Below, piece by piece: positions 45,339 through 54,431 of a DNA stretch of 64,000 bases. The notes beneath the pieces are model-generated. The model did no database searches. It was not told where the DNA came from and saw only the letters and a program-made list of their open reading frames with translations. A program made the translations under genes and the position numbers. The first letter of the stretch is position 1; each line of letters begins with the position of its first letter. The DNA comes from Nocardioides alcanivorans (GTDB taxonomy: Bacteria; Actinomycetota; Actinomycetes; Propionibacteriales; Nocardioidaceae). Location of the stretch: the NCBI RefSeq assembly GCF_021555175.1, contig NZ_JAKGRW010000057.1:124001-188000 (forward strand), in the 5' to 3' direction.

Positions 45339-47093
45339 TCGCGGAGATGACCGCCTTCAGCGAGGCCGTGACGATGTTGGCATCGACCCCGACACCCCAC
45401 AGCACCTTGTCGCGGACGGCGCACTCCACGTAGGCGGCAGCCATCGCGTCGCCACCGGCGGAGAGCGCGTGCTCGGCGTAGTCCAGCACCCGCACCTCGC
45501 CCCGGTTCTCGAAGGCCGGGTTCCCCTGCTGCTGCTCGGCCGCGACCATCTCGGAGAGTGCGTTGGTGAAGGCGTTGATCGGCCCGTTGCCGGAACCGAC
45601 CAGCTCGCGGATCTCACCGTCGACATAGATGTTGACGGTGAGCTGGTCCTTCTCCCCCGATGCGGAGGACGTGTGGACCGAGTTCAGCTTCAGCGGCGTC
45701 TCGCGCTCCAGGTACTCGGAGCTGAAGACCTGCCAGATCTGGTCGGGTGTCATCTCGCCACCCTCGCTGTCGGTGCGTTCCTGGACGACCCTGCTGAACT
45801 CGATCTGCGCACGCCGCGGCAGATCGAGATTGTGCTCGGCCTTCAAGATGTAGGCGACCCCGCCCTTGCCGGACTGGCTGTTGACCCGGATGACGGCCTC
45901 GTAGGTGCGGCCGACGTCCTTCGGGTCGATCGGCAGGTAGGGAGCTTCCCAAGCGATGTCGCGCACCGAGATGCCCTGCGCCATGGCCTTCTGCTCCAGG
46001 TCCTCCAGCCCCTTCTTGATGGCGTCCTGGTGGGAGCCGGAGAAAGCGGTGTAGACGAGGTCACCGGCATAGGGGTGACGGGGATGCACCGGCAGCTGCG
46101 TGCAGTATTCGACCGTACGCCGGACCTCGTCGATGTCGGAGAAGTCGACCTGCGGGTCGATGCCCTGGCTGAACAGGTTCATCGCCAGCGTCACCAGGTC
46201 GACGTTGCCGGTGCGCTCGCCATGGCCGAAGAGACAGCCCTCGACGCGGTCCGCGCCGGCCATCAGGGCCAGCTCCGTGGCGGCGACCGCGGTCCCCCGG
46301 TCGTTGTGCGGGTGCAGGCTGATGGCGGAGTGCTCGCGCCGGGTCAGGCCCCTGCCGAAGTACTCGATCTGGTCGGCGTAGGTGTTGGGCGTCGACATCT
46401 CGACGGTCGCCGGCAGGTTGAGGATGATCTCGCGCCCGGCCTCGGGCTGCCACACGTCGGAGACCGACTCGCACACACTCAGCGCGAAGTCGGTGTCGGA
46501 CTGGGTGAAGATCTCCGGGCTGTACTGGTAGCCGAAGTCCTGGGTCCCCACGATGCCGCCCAACAGCTGCTCGGCGTACTTCATGACGAGCTCGGTGCCG
46601 CGGACCGCGATCGCGCGACACTCGTCGGGGGTGACCCCGAAGACGACCCGCTGGAACAGGGGGCCGTGGCGTTGTAGAGGTGCACGGTGGCGCGGTCGGC
46701 GCCCACCAACGACTCGATGGTGCGCGAGATCAGGTCTTCACGCGCCTGGGTCAGCACCGAGATCTGGACGTCGTCGGGGATCCGGTCTTCCTCGACCAGT
46801 TGGCGGACGAAGTCGAAGTCGGTCTGGCTGGCGCTCGGGAAGCCGACCTCGATCTCCTTGTAGCCCATCCGGACCAGCAGCTCGAACATCGCCAGCTTGC
46901 GGGCCGGGCTCATCGGATCGATCAGGGCCTGGTTGCCGTCACGCAGGTCGGTGCTCAGCCAGCGCGGTGCGTGGGTGATGCGCTTCGTCGGCCAGGTGCG
47001 ATCGGGCACGTCGACGGGCACGAACGCCGTGTAGCGCTGGTACGGCATCCCACTGGGCTGCTGGTTGTTGGCGGTGTTGCTCAGGTTGGTCAT
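45322..47093 (-). CDS. leuA: 2-Isopropylmalate synthase (one frame break)
   Basis: First committed step of leucine synthesis: acetyl-CoA + 2-oxoisovalerate. HMG-CoA lyase-like barrel with STDLRDGNQALIDPM (metal Asp and catalytic Arg), EIEVGFPSASQTDFDF, ISLHPHNDRGTAVAATELAL (metal His pair region) and GCLFGHGERTGNVDL; then the LeuA regulatory domain with EYLERETPLKLNS near its start. About 590 residues, the usual actinobacterial length. Frame breaks at the five-base run 46659-46663 (ATAP); one more base restores LFQRVVFGVTPDECRAIAV. An upstream leader peptide suggests leucine control. Confidence 0.94.
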
Positions 47094-47097
47094 GGTT

Positions 47098-47154
47098 CCT
47101 CGTTCGGGTGATCGATGGGGTGCCGGGCGCGCACCGCGAAACTCCGCAACGAGG
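47098..47154 (-). promoter_or_regulatory. Leader stem able to mask the leuA ribosome binding site
   Basis: Minus-strand CCTCGTT (47148-47154) is complementary to AACGAGG (47098-47104). The latter contains the GAGG ribosome binding site 4 bases before the leuA ATG. A competing helix GCCGG/CCGGC spans the sequence between them. The first arm begins only 11 bases after the leader peptide stop, so a ribosome on the leader would cover it. Confidence 0.6.
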
Positions 47155-47165
47155 GGGTCCGGCTT

Positions 47166-47222
47166 TCAGACCTCGCTGCGGCAGCGAAGGAGGAGGCTGA
47201 TCGAGATCATGACGAAGACCAC
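47166..47222 (-). CDS. leuL: leuA leader peptide (VVFVMISISLLLRCRSEV)
   Basis: An 18-residue ORF starting at GTG 47222, with a strong GGGAGGTGG 6-8 bases upstream, and ending 72 bp before leuA. It has three consecutive Leu codons (CTC CTC CTT) plus five Val/Ile codons, so 8 of 18 residues are branched-chain. This matches leucine leader peptides upstream of leuA described in actinobacteria. Ribosome stalling at the Leu codons when charged tRNA-Leu is short would change the downstream folding and favour leuA expression. Confidence 0.78.
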   Translation of the reverse strand: MVFVMISISLLLRCRSEV

Positions 47223-47313
47223 TTTAACCCACCTCCCTGAGCAGGCGTGCAAGGGTGGGTGGAGATGAGACGGATCGGACGCCGCGGCGCCACCGACAAC
47301 CTCAGGAGGATCC

Positions 47314-47817
47314 ATGTCGAGACTACTGGTCGTGCACCATTCCCCCACGCGTTCGCTGCGGGAGCTGCGTGACGCCGTACTCGAGGGAGCCGGGCACGAG
47401 GACATCCCCGATGTGGAGGTCGTGGTGCGCCCAGCGCTCGAGGCCACCGCCGACGACGTGCTCGCCGCCGACGGCTACCTGTTGGGTACGTCGGCCAACT
47501 TCGGCTACATGTCGGGCGCCCTCAAGCATTTCTTCGACTCCACGTTCCTCGCGGTGGGCGGTGCCCTCGACGACTCCGGCGGCGCCAGCGACCAACCGGA
47601 GGGTGCGACCGCGAAGCGGCCCTGGGGCTGGTGGGTGCACGGGCGCTACGACACGACCGGCGCCGTGCGTTCGGTGCAGTCGATCGTGGGCGCGCTGGGC
47701 TGGCGGCAGGTGCACGCGGGCGTCGACGTCCTGGGCGAGGTGACCCCCGCGCACCTCGACGCCGCTCGCGACCTCGGTGCCACGGTCGCCGCAACGATCT
47801 CTCCATCCCTTCGGTGA
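47314..47817 (+). CDS. Flavodoxin/NADPH-dependent FMN reductase-like protein
   Basis: 167 residues of the flavodoxin fold. The FMN phosphate loop is VVHHSPTRSLRELRDAV, and the WrbA-like second loop is LLGTSANFGYMSGALKHFFD. FMN-isoalloxazine contacts are likely in WGWWVHGRYDTTG. AGGAGG precedes the ATG. Probably a quinone or FMN reductase; no partner is evident. Divergent from leuA across the leader region. Confidence 0.8.
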   Translation: MSRLLVVHHSPTRSLRELRDAVLEGAGHEDIPDVEVVVRPALEATADDVLAADGYLLGTSANFGYMSGALKHFFDSTFLAVGGALDDSGGASDQPEGATAKRPWGWWVHGRYDTTGAVRSVQSIVGALGWRQVHAGVDVLGEVTPAHLDAARDLGATVAATISPSLR

Positions 47818-47874
47818 TCGTCGACGGTCACGGATAGGGTTTGTCCAGGCCGCCCATCTGCCCTCGGAGGAACC

Positions 47875-48686
47875 GTGCTGAAGCCCCGCCGCATGCGTGT
47901 CGCGGTGCTCGGTGTTGCCGCCATCTTGGTGGCACTCACCGCGTGTGGAGACAACGGCGACAACCCGGGCGAAGACCCCAACCTGGTCGACTCGATCGAC
48001 GTCCCCGAGGTCGGCCTGTGCCGGCTGCTCACCCCCAGGACGTCGCCCATCCCAGCAACGCGACCCGCGCCGTCGACTGCGACGAGTTCCACACGGCCGA
48101 GACCTACGCAGCCGGCGAATTGCCCACGCGTTTCGACGACGCCGCCTACGACGACGCCGAACTCGGCACCTTCGCCTACGAGACGTGCTCGACCGCCTTC
48201 CAGGAGTTCCTCGGCGCCGACGAGTCCTTGGTGATGCGCTCGGTGATCAGTTGGGCCTGGTTCCGACCGTCCGAGAAGGCGTGGGAGGACGGTGCCCGCT
48301 GGTACCGCTGCGATGTCGTCGGTGGCGGCGAGCAGTCGAAGGAATACCTCAAGCTCCCGACGACCGCTCGCGACCTGATGCTGGGCAAGCCCAAGGACAA
48401 GTGGATGGTGTGCGCCGACGGGCCGAGCGTCGCCGGGTCGGTGAAGATCCCCTGCTCACAACCCCACACCTGGCGTGCGGTCACCACCATCAAGGTCGGC
48501 GCCGACGACGATCCCTATCCCGGCGACCGACTCGTGGAGGTCAAGTCGCGCGACTACTGCTCCAAGTCGGTCGGTGCATGGCTCAACTACCCATCGGACT
48601 ACGACTTCGCCTACACGTGGTTCCACGAGGCGGAGTGGGACGCCGGCAACCGCCGCTCCATCTGTTGGGCCAGGACTCGCAAGTGA
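47875..48686 (+). CDS. Septum-formation family lipoprotein 1 (one frame break)
   Basis: About 270 residues. GTG at 47875 with CGGAGG upstream; the signal peptide ends in the lipobox ALTAC. The Septum_form-type domain has CDEFHTAETYAAGE (Cys plus His-Thr), RWYRCDVVG and KIPCSQPHTWRAVTTIKVG, a repeated Cys/His-Thr layout. The frame breaks at the C run 48032-48036 right after the lipoprotein N-terminus; one extra C gives LLTPQDVAHPSN. Named after a family seen next to division genes; its role is unproven. Stop overlaps the next GTG. Confidence 0.78.
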
Positions 48687-49521
48687 TCCGCGCCAGCTCC
48701 GTCGGTCGGCTCCTCGCAGCTGCCCTGCTGCTGGTCGCGACGGCGGCCTGCTCCTCCGACGGCGGCGACGCCGAGCCGGACGGGCCCACCCCGTCGGCTG
48801 CCCCGCGTACGCCGGAGGAGCCACTTCCCGCGCCCGCCAACGGCACCTGCCACCGCATCGACTACGCCACCGCTGTCCGAGCCACGGCCGACGACTCCAC
48901 CGTGGCGTGTCGCAAGCCCCACACCTCACGCACCATCAAGGTCGCCTCGTTGAAGGGCACGGTCGACGGCCACTTCCTCGCGGTCGACTCCCAGCGTCTG
49001 AGCAAGCAGCCTGCGAAGGCCTGCGACTCCGCCTTCGCCTCCTACGTGGGCGGAACGACCGAGCAGCAGCGCCTGAGCATGCTCGCTGTCGCTTCGTTCG
49101 GCCCCAGCGTCGAGGAGTCCGACCGCGGTGCCACCTGGATCCGATGCGACCTGGTGTCGGTCATCGCGCCGGAGAAGTTGGGAAATCTCCCGGGACCGCT
49201 CAAGGGCGTGCTCGACACCGACGAGGGCCGCGACCGCTTCGGCATGTGCGGCACCGCCAAGCCCGGCACGGCCGACTTCGCCCGGGTCGCATGCTCCCAG
49301 GAGCACAGTTGGCGCTCGGTGGCGACGGTCGACATCCCCGCAGCCAAGTCGGGCCGTTGGCCCGGCGAGGCCCGGCCCGCGGGGCCGGGCAGGAGCCGTG
49401 CGCCGAGGCCGCCCGTGCCAGCGCCACCGACGCACTCAGCTACGAGTGGGGCTACGAATGGCCCGACAAGGCCCAGTGGCAGGCCGGCCGGCGCCACGGC
49501 ATCTGCTGGGCGCCGGACTGA
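48683..49521 (+). CDS. Septum-formation family lipoprotein 2 (one frame break)
   Basis: About 280 residues, a paralogue of the upstream gene: lipobox ATAAC, CRKPHTSRTIKVASL, TWIRCDLVSVIAPEKLG and ARVACSQEHSWRSVATVDI repeat the Cys/His layout, and it ends YEWGYEWPDKAQWQAGRRHG like its neighbour (YDFAYTWFHEAEWDAGNRR). The frame breaks somewhere in 49370-49395, a G/C-dense stretch; the exact base cannot be fixed. GTGA overlap with the first gene implies coupled translation and possibly a heteromeric complex outside the membrane. Confidence 0.77.
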
Positions 49522-49536
49522 CCCGTCGGGGCCGCG

Positions 49537-50466
49537 TCAGAAACCGAGCCGCCGCAGCTGCTTGGGGTCGCGCTGCCAGTCCTTGGCGATCTTGACGTGC
49601 AGGTCGAGGAAGACCGGGGTGCCGAGCATCGCCTCGATCTGCTTGCGGGCGTTGGTGCCCACGTCACGCAGCCGCGAACCCTTGTGGCCGATCACGATGC
49701 CCTTCTGCGAGGAACGCTCCACGAAGACGTTGGCATGGATGTCGAGCAGCGGCTTGTCGGCGGGGCGGTCCTCACGCAACCGCATCTCCTCCACGACGAC
49801 CGCGATGGAGTGCGGGAGCTCGTCACGCACGCCCTCGAGCGAGGCCTCGCGGATCAGCTCGGCGACCAGGATCTCCTCGGGCGCGTCGGTGAGGTCACCC
49901 TCGGGATAGAGCGGCGGGCCGGGAGGCATCATCGCGACCAGCAGCTGGGCGAGCAGGTCGACCTGGTCGCCGGACACCGACGACACCGGCACGATCTCGG
50001 CCCACTCGGTGCCGGTCTCCTGGCCGAGCTTCTGGATGGCGAGCAGGTGCTCGCCGAGCTGCTCCGGCGTGGCCAGGTCGGTCTTGGTCGCCACCGCGAT
50101 CCGCACCGTCCGGCGCACCTTGGCAAGCTCGTTGACGATGAAGCGGTCACCAGGGCCGATCTTCTCGTCGGCAGGGAAGCACACCGCCACCACGTCGACC
50201 TCGGCCCAGGTGGTCTTCACGATGTCGTTGAGGCGCTCTCCCAGCAGTGTGCGGGGCTTGTGCAACCCGGGAGTGTCGACCAACACGAGCTGTCCGTCGT
50301 CGCGGTGCACGATGCCACGCACCGCCGTGCGCGTGGTCTGGGGGCGCGACGAGGTGATCGCGACCTTCTGACCGACCAATGCGTTGGTCAGCGTGGACTT
50401 GCCTGCGTTGGGTCGTCCCACGAAACAGGCGAACCCGCTGCGGAAGTCTTCGCCGGTCTCATGCAT
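49537..50466 (-). CDS. era: GTPase Era
   Basis: Assembly factor for the 30S ribosomal subunit. 309 residues: G1 GRPNAGKSTL, G2/switch I TSSRPQTTRT, G3 DTPG, G4 TKTD, then the KH RNA-binding domain with FVERSSQKGIVIGHKGSRLR. Frame intact. ATG at 50466 (MHETGEDFRSGF) overlaps the stop of the siderophore-interacting protein gene by 8 bp. Position between cdd/corC and leuA is the conserved actinobacterial order. Confidence 0.95.
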   Translation of the reverse strand: MHETGEDFRSGFACFVGRPNAGKSTLTNALVGQKVAITSSRPQTTRTAVRGIVHRDDGQLVLVDTPGLHKPRTLLGERLNDIVKTTWAEVDVVAVCFPADEKIGPGDRFIVNELAKVRRTVRIAVATKTDLATPEQLGEHLLAIQKLGQETGTEWAEIVPVSSVSGDQVDLLAQLLVAMMPPGPPLYPEGDLTDAPEEILVAELIREASLEGVRDELPHSIAVVVEEMRLREDRPADKPLLDIHANVFVERSSQKGIVIGHKGSRLRDVGTNARKQIEAMLGTPVFLDLHVKIAKDWQRDPKQLRRLGF

Positions 50467-51236
50467 CGTTGCGCTCCTGTGCGGCGTCGTATTCGGCCCA
50501 GATCTGCTCATCGGTCTTTCCTGCTGCCTTGCCCGCCCGATAGATCGGACCGGGGTCGACCTTCCGCGGCTGCCTGCCGGCCGTGGCCCGCCAGTAGCCC
50601 ATCACGTCGTAGGCATGGCTCGGCAGTCTGCGCACCCGCATCAGGTTCTTGCGGATCGCCCGCATCTGGGCGGACTCCCCGCCATCCAGAAGTAGCCCTC
50701 ACCATCGGGCCACTCGATCGTCTCCACGGCGTCGCTCAGGTGACTGGTGCCGGACTCCGCGTCGAGCCAGGTGATCGCCGGCCCCTCGGGCAGGTAGTCG
50801 GCGACCTCGTCGGGCACCTCGGCCCAGATCCTCACCGGCACGTCGGTCACCGACTCGGCGATTCGAGCCATGGCAGGGAGTGCCGTCAGGTCACCGACGA
50901 GCAACAGCCATCGGGCCCCTCGGGCAGGTCGAAGGAGCCCTTGGCCTCGTTGATGACGACCTCGTCGCCGACGCAGTCACCGGCTGCCCACTCGGTCACC
51001 AGCCCACTCTCGTGGACCACGACGTCGAGCACCAGCTCGCCGCCCGACCAGCGACGTACGGTGTAGTAGCGGCTCTGGAACTGGCCCGGCACCACCAGCC
51101 CCACCCACTCGTCGGGGATCCCGGTGGAGGTGAAGTCGGCCAATCCGTCACCACCGAGGGTGAGGCGGACCAGGTGGTCGGAGAGCTGCTCGCGACGCAG
51201 CACCGTCGCGGTGTACTGGGCGGCTCGGGTCGTCAC
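50459..51236 (-). CDS. Siderophore-interacting protein, ferric-siderophore reductase (two frame breaks)
   Basis: About 259 residues, SIP/FAD-NAD(P) family. The FAD motif is SRYYTVRRW (R-x-Y-T-x-R), the hinge WAAGDCVGDEVVINEAKGSF, and after correction LLLVGDLTALPAMARI and GEGYFWMAGESAQMRAIRKN, which bind NAD(P)H. Frame breaks at 50913-50915 and at 50677-50680; one base at each joins three ORFs. GTG at 51236 is the likely start. It reduces iron-loaded siderophores in the cytoplasm; no siderophore genes are nearby. Confidence 0.85.
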
Positions 51237-51346
51237 CGCCCTAGGGTACGTCGACACGCAGGTCCAGGACCCACGGGCCGCCCAGCCTGCGCCATGCCCT
51301 GGCCACGACTTGAGCGACCTGGGCAGGAAACTGGGCGACCTCGGCG

Positions 51347-52630
51347 TCAGGGGGTCCAGTCGGGGCGCCGCGGGAACTCGCTGTCGCCGTCGTCGTGGTT
51401 GCGCGTGGCCAGCACGTGGTGCAACTCGATCTCGTCACGTTCGAAGGCGATGCGCGACCCGGCCATGTAGATGCCCCAGACCCGGGCGATCTCGACGCCG
51501 GCCTCGGCCACGCACTCGTCCCAGTTGTCGGCCAGGTTCTGTGACCAGCCGGCGAGCGTGCGGGCGTAGTGGGTGCGCAGGTTCTCGGTGTGCTGCACCT
51601 CGAGCCCGGCGTCCTGCACGGCCGCGACGATGGTGCCCGAGCCGGTGAGCTCGCCGTCGGGGAAGACGTAACGGTCGATGAACTGGCCGGTGCTCGTGGG
51701 CCGGTTGTGGGGCCGGGTGATGCAGTGGTTGAGCAGCCGGCCCCCAGGACGCAGCCGCTCCCGCAGGAACCCGAAGTAGGCCGGGTAGTTGGCGACCCCG
51801 ATGTGTTCGGTGAGGCCGATCGAGCTGACTGCGTCGAACCCGCCCTCCTTCACGTCGCGGTAGTCGAGGTGACGAACCTCGGCGAGATCTTCGAGGCCCT
51901 CCTCCCGGATCTTCGCCTGCCCCCACGCGGCCTGGTTGGCCGACAAGGTGACGCCGAGCGCCTTCACCCCGTGCTCCTTGGCCACGTGGCGGACCATCCC
52001 GCCCCAGCCACACCCGACGTCCAGCAGTCGCTGACCGGGCTTGAGCGCGAGCTTCTGCGCAATCAGCTCGTACTTCGCGAACTGTGCCTCCTCCAACGAC
52101 ACGTCGTTGTCGGCGTGCACGGCGCAGGTGTAGGTCATCGACGGCCCGAGCACCATCTCGTAGAAGCGGTTGGAGACGTCGTAGTGGTGGGCGATCACCT
52201 CGGCGTCACGTGCCTGCGAGTGCCGCAGGCCCTCGACGGCACGACGCCAGCGCGGCAGGTGCTCGGAGGCGGGTGGCGGAGGCGGCACCAGGTTGCTCAG
52301 CCCGATGTTGCGCAGCAGGTTGACCGTCTCGACCACGCCGGGGCGCCGGAAGTCGAGGTGGTTGAGCAGCAGACTCATCACGGCATAGGGATTGCCGGGA
52401 CTGTCGCCGTGCACCTCGAGGTCACCACTCACGTAGGCGCGCGCCATGCCGAGGTCACCCGGCGCAGTGAGCAGGTAGGCCAGACCGCGTTCGCTGGCCA
52501 GGTGCAGTGTGTAGGGCGAGTCCTCGGGACCGGCCGCGCTTCCGTCGTACGCAGTGAAGCGGATGGGCAGACCGTCGACGAGCAGTCCGTCGACGGTCTC
52601 GGCGAGAGAAACTGAGGTGAGGAGGCTCAA
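51347..52630 (-). CDS. tmsB: Fatty-acid methyltransferase of 10-methyl branched lipid synthesis (TmsB/BfaB type)
   Basis: 427 residues, cyclopropane-synthase-like SAM enzyme: HHYDVSNRFYEMVLGPSMTY, SAM motif LLDVGCGWGGMVRHVA, SIGLTEHIGVANYPAYF and NHCITRPHNRP. In actinobacteria TmsB/BfaB methylates oleoyl phospholipid at C10 to the 10-methylene form, which the partner flavoprotein reduces to 10-methylstearic (tuberculostearic) acid. ATGA overlap with the upstream flavoprotein gene supports this over simple cyclopropane formation. A G/C run at 51350-51354 next to the stop could hide a longer C-terminus ending at 51241. Confidence 0.86.
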   Translation of the reverse strand: MSLLTSVSLAETVDGLLVDGLPIRFTAYDGSAAGPEDSPYTLHLASERGLAYLLTAPGDLGMARAYVSGDLEVHGDSPGNPYAVMSLLLNHLDFRRPGVVETVNLLRNIGLSNLVPPPPPASEHLPRWRRAVEGLRHSQARDAEVIAHHYDVSNRFYEMVLGPSMTYTCAVHADNDVSLEEAQFAKYELIAQKLALKPGQRLLDVGCGWGGMVRHVAKEHGVKALGVTLSANQAAWGQAKIREEGLEDLAEVRHLDYRDVKEGGFDAVSSIGLTEHIGVANYPAYFGFLRERLRPGGRLLNHCITRPHNRPTSTGQFIDRYVFPDGELTGSGTIVAAVQDAGLEVQHTENLRTHYARTLAGWSQNLADNWDECVAEAGVEIARVWGIYMAGSRIAFERDEIELHHVLATRNHDDGDSEFPRRPDWTP

Positions 52631-54042
52631 TGCTGTCGGACCGCCTTGTCGTGGAGTGAGGTGAGCCGGCCGTCGGGGTCATGGCGATCCCGCAGCCGGT
52701 TGAGGTTGTCGGTGTCGTAGAGACGATCGAACGTCTCCTGGTCGTAGAACGCCTCCGAATAGAGGGACTTGTGGCCGTCGAGTGATTCGACCTTGGCCTC
52801 GATCGCCCGGTTGACCGGGCCATGGGGTGCATCGGGGCCGACGTGCACGGTGCCCCAGAAACCTGCGTTGACATAGGTGCGGCCGGGCTCGAGGGGGTAC
52901 GTCGGCCACGGCCGCTCAGCGCCCGTGTCGCCGTTGCGCAGCCTCAGCGGGCAGAGCCAGACCGGTCGCATCCCGACCTCTGCGTCGAACCAGTCGAGGA
53001 ACTCGCCCAGCCGTTCGACCGGCACCTCGATGTCCTGGATGACGCGCTCTCGCTGCGGTCGCTTCCTCCACCTGTCGATGCGGTCGACGATGCCGTGACG
53101 CCGGTCGAGTCCGACCAGCTTGTGATAGACGTCGGAGCGACGCCAGCGGCGCGGCCACAACCGGCGAACGGTGGGGTTGTGGAGCCCGAACGCGCCTGAG
53201 CACCAGAACCAGTCGGTGTCCCAACGCCACAGGTAGTCGTGCATGGTGAGCAGGTCGTCGTCGCGCTCCGCCACGGAGCGGTAGTAGATCGCTTGGCCCG
53301 TGTAGTCGGAGGGCTCCCGCCCCGCACGCGGGCCGGCGCCCCAGTGGGCGAGCGTCAACCGGAGGTCGTCCGGTGCGAACGCGACGCCATCCACCGCGTC
53401 GACCCGGTGCCCCTCCCACTGCCCGGTCTCCACCACCCGTTCGACCACCCGGCCGAACTCATCGGCGTCGGTGAAGGCCACGTGGCGCACCCACACGAGA
53501 GCCGGCACCGCCTCCAGCTCGATCTTCAGCCGGGTCGCGTAGCCCAGGCTCCCGTAGGAGTTGGGGAAGCTGTGGAAGAGGTTGGCGTGCTCGCCGTCGG
53601 GGGCCGCCGTGACCACCTCTCCGTCACCGGTGAGGATGTCGAGCTCGAGCACCGACTCGTGCGGCAGGCCGTTGCGGAAGCTGGTGGACTCGATGCCCAG
53701 GCCGGTCACCGCGCCGCCGAGGGTGATGGTGCGCAGCTGTGGCACCACCAACGGGATCAAGCCGTGCGGCAACGTGGCAGCAACGAGGTCCTCGTAGGTG
53801 CACATGCCCTGCACGTCGGCAGTGTGCGCCGCGGTGTCGATGGCGATGACGCCGTCGAGACCCGAGACGTCGAGCGCGCCGGTGACCGGTTCACGCGGAC
53901 GGAAGAGGTTGGACGTCTTCTTGGCGAGCCTCACGGGCCGGCCGGGTGGGATCGAGGCCATCGAGGCACGCAGCCGTGACACGGCCGCCTCGTGCTGGCC
54001 CCATCCTCGCAAGGTTGGGGAGGTCACGACTGGAGCAGTCAC
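52627..54042 (-). CDS. tmsA: FAD-dependent reductase of 10-methyl branched lipid synthesis (TmsA/BfaA type)
   Basis: 471 residues, FAD_binding_4 (24-dehydrocholesterol reductase-like). FAD region: KKTSNLFRPRE, then VVPQLRTITLGGAVTGLGIE with the PP-loop, and SYGSLGYATRLKIELEAVPA. The C-terminal half (IPVERLGEFLDWFDAEVGM-like, here IEVPVERLGEFLDWF) is the substrate domain. GTG at 54042 is the first start after an upstream coding gap; no clear ribosome binding site is seen. Coupled to tmsB, it would reduce the 10-methylene intermediate with NADPH. Not broken by any frame error. Confidence 0.85.
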   Translation of the reverse strand: MTAPVVTSPTLRGWGQHEAAVSRLRASMASIPPGRPVRLAKKTSNLFRPREPVTGALDVSGLDGVIAIDTAAHTADVQGMCTYEDLVAATLPHGLIPLVVPQLRTITLGGAVTGLGIESTSFRNGLPHESVLELDILTGDGEVVTAAPDGEHANLFHSFPNSYGSLGYATRLKIELEAVPALVWVRHVAFTDADEFGRVVERVVETGQWEGHRVDAVDGVAFAPDDLRLTLAHWGAGPRAGREPSDYTGQAIYYRSVAERDDDLLTMHDYLWRWDTDWFWCSGAFGLHNPTVRRLWPRRWRRSDVYHKLVGLDRRHGIVDRIDRWRKRPQRERVIQDIEVPVERLGEFLDWFDAEVGMRPVWLCPLRLRNGDTGAERPWPTYPLEPGRTYVNAGFWGTVHVGPDAPHGPVNRAIEAKVESLDGHKSLYSEAFYDQETFDRLYDTDNLNRLRDRHDPDGRLTSLHDKAVRQH

Positions 54043-54119
54043 ACCCCCAACGTAGTCCGGTCGGATGCACCTGCCAACTTCTTTCCGCTCAGTTGGAGTG
54101 CCGTGTCGTGCAGGCGGTG

Positions 54120-54431
54120 TCAGACGAGGTGGACGACGACATCGTCGCCGGCGAACTCCTTGATCGCAGCCGCGTCGGGCTCCGCGAGCACGTCGGCGCC
54201 CATCACCACGACGGCCTCGAGTCCCTGGGATCCCGAGGAGTTGGCCATGGCCAGGCACACGCCGACCGCGGAGATCTGCAACGAGGGCAAGGTGACCGTC
54301 GCTCCGGCGTACGTACGCCCGTCGAGGTCGCGTACGGCGGCCCCCTGCGCCGCTCCGGTCCGCGCACGGGTGGCGCGGGCGAGGGTGACGAGCTTGCGGT
54401 CCTCGGGAGAGAGTTCGGTGGCCTCAGGCAT
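54120..54431 (-). CDS. Cytidine-deaminase-fold protein without the catalytic zinc site
   Basis: 103 residues in the position that cdd-like genes take in this actinobacterial block. The N-terminal half looks like cytidine deaminase (LSPEDRKLVTLARATRARTG, then GAAVRDLDGRTYAG), but where CAE and PCxxC should follow it has ISAVGVCLAMANSSG and later only AVVVMGADVLAEPD. So no zinc ligand triad or catalytic Glu is present. ATG at 54431 overlaps the corC stop by 8 bp. Deamination is therefore unlikely; a binding role is possible. Confidence 0.75.
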   Translation of the reverse strand: MPEATELSPEDRKLVTLARATRARTGAAQGAAVRDLDGRTYAGATVTLPSLQISAVGVCLAMANSSGSQGLEAVVVMGADVLAEPDAAAIKEFAGDDVVVHLV

